A stretch of DNA of 5,847 bases from Anseongella sp036570465. GTDB taxonomy: Bacteria; Bacteroidota; Bacteroidia; Sphingobacteriales; Sphingobacteriaceae. A program made the translations under genes and the position numbers. This document shows positions 5,800 through 5,847 of the stretch, piece after piece (position 1 is the stretch's first letter; every line of letters begins with the position of its first letter). The notes beneath the pieces are model-generated. The model did not search any database, was not told the DNA's origin, and saw nothing but the letters and a program-made list of their open reading frames with translations. The stretch is from assembly GCA_036570465.1 (NCBI GenBank), contig DATCYD010000230.1, positions 1 to 5,847 on the forward strand, read 5' to 3'.

Positions 5800-5847
5800 T
5801 TACAATTCTTTGATGCGAATATTCCGCCAGCGAACACGGATACCACC
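5800..5847 (-). CDS. C-terminal end of a probable DUF1080 (3-keto-disaccharide hydrolase) protein, partial
   Basis: On the minus strand the last 48 bases encode GGIRVRWRNIRIKEL followed by TAA (5800-5802). The ending '..i..R.RNIRIKEL' is typical of the concanavalin-like DUF1080 domain, annotated as 3-keto-disaccharide hydrolase and frequent in Bacteroidota secreted proteins. Only 15 residues are visible and the gene continues past the right edge, so the family is inferred from one terminal motif. It converges on the TauE/SafE gene with 7 bases between stop codons. Confidence 0.6.
   Translation of the reverse strand, partial: GGIRVRWRNIRIKEL

Overview
The window looks like a chromosomal segment of a Bacteroidota bacterium, most likely near the Chitinophagaceae. 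This rests on several signs: promoter boxes of the Bacteroidota type (TTTG, about 19 bases, TAnnTTTG), no Shine-Dalgarno sequences before the genes, a secreted single-domain DUF1573 protein, a tmRNA tag ending NYALAA, and the family types of the proteins. The placement is inferred from style, not from any database match.

Layout from left to right. Positions 1-70 may hold the last codons of an unidentified gene. A short exported DUF1573 protein (111-515) follows and is closed by a strong intrinsic terminator (536-568). A class I/II PLP-dependent aminotransferase (596-1825) starts right behind it. Its stop codon overlaps the upstream box of a well-formed promoter (1821-1851) for ssrA, the tmRNA gene (1878-2271). 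After the tmRNA comes a gene-free stretch of about 360 bases filled by two tandem 170-base units (2279-2616). They share an almost identical 93-base right part but have unrelated 64-base interiors, each with its own hairpin. A CPA2-type cation/proton antiporter with a long cytoplasmic C-terminus (2635-4758) lies on the minus strand, convergent with ssrA. A 104-base divergent intergenic region separates it from a TauE/SafE-family membrane permease (4863-5792, plus strand). The last 48 bases (5800-5847, minus) are the C-terminal end of another gene, probably a DUF1080 (3-keto-disaccharide hydrolase) protein.

The genes do not form an obvious pathway. They are single housekeeping or transport genes: trans-translation (ssrA), amino-acid metabolism (aminotransferase), ion homeostasis (antiporter) and anion or sulfur-compound export (TauE/SafE). 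The least explained part is the tandem repeat pair between the converging ssrA and antiporter genes. It is probably non-coding, because its 170-base period is not a multiple of three. I see no CRISPR array, transposase, integrase, defence system or other clear new system here.
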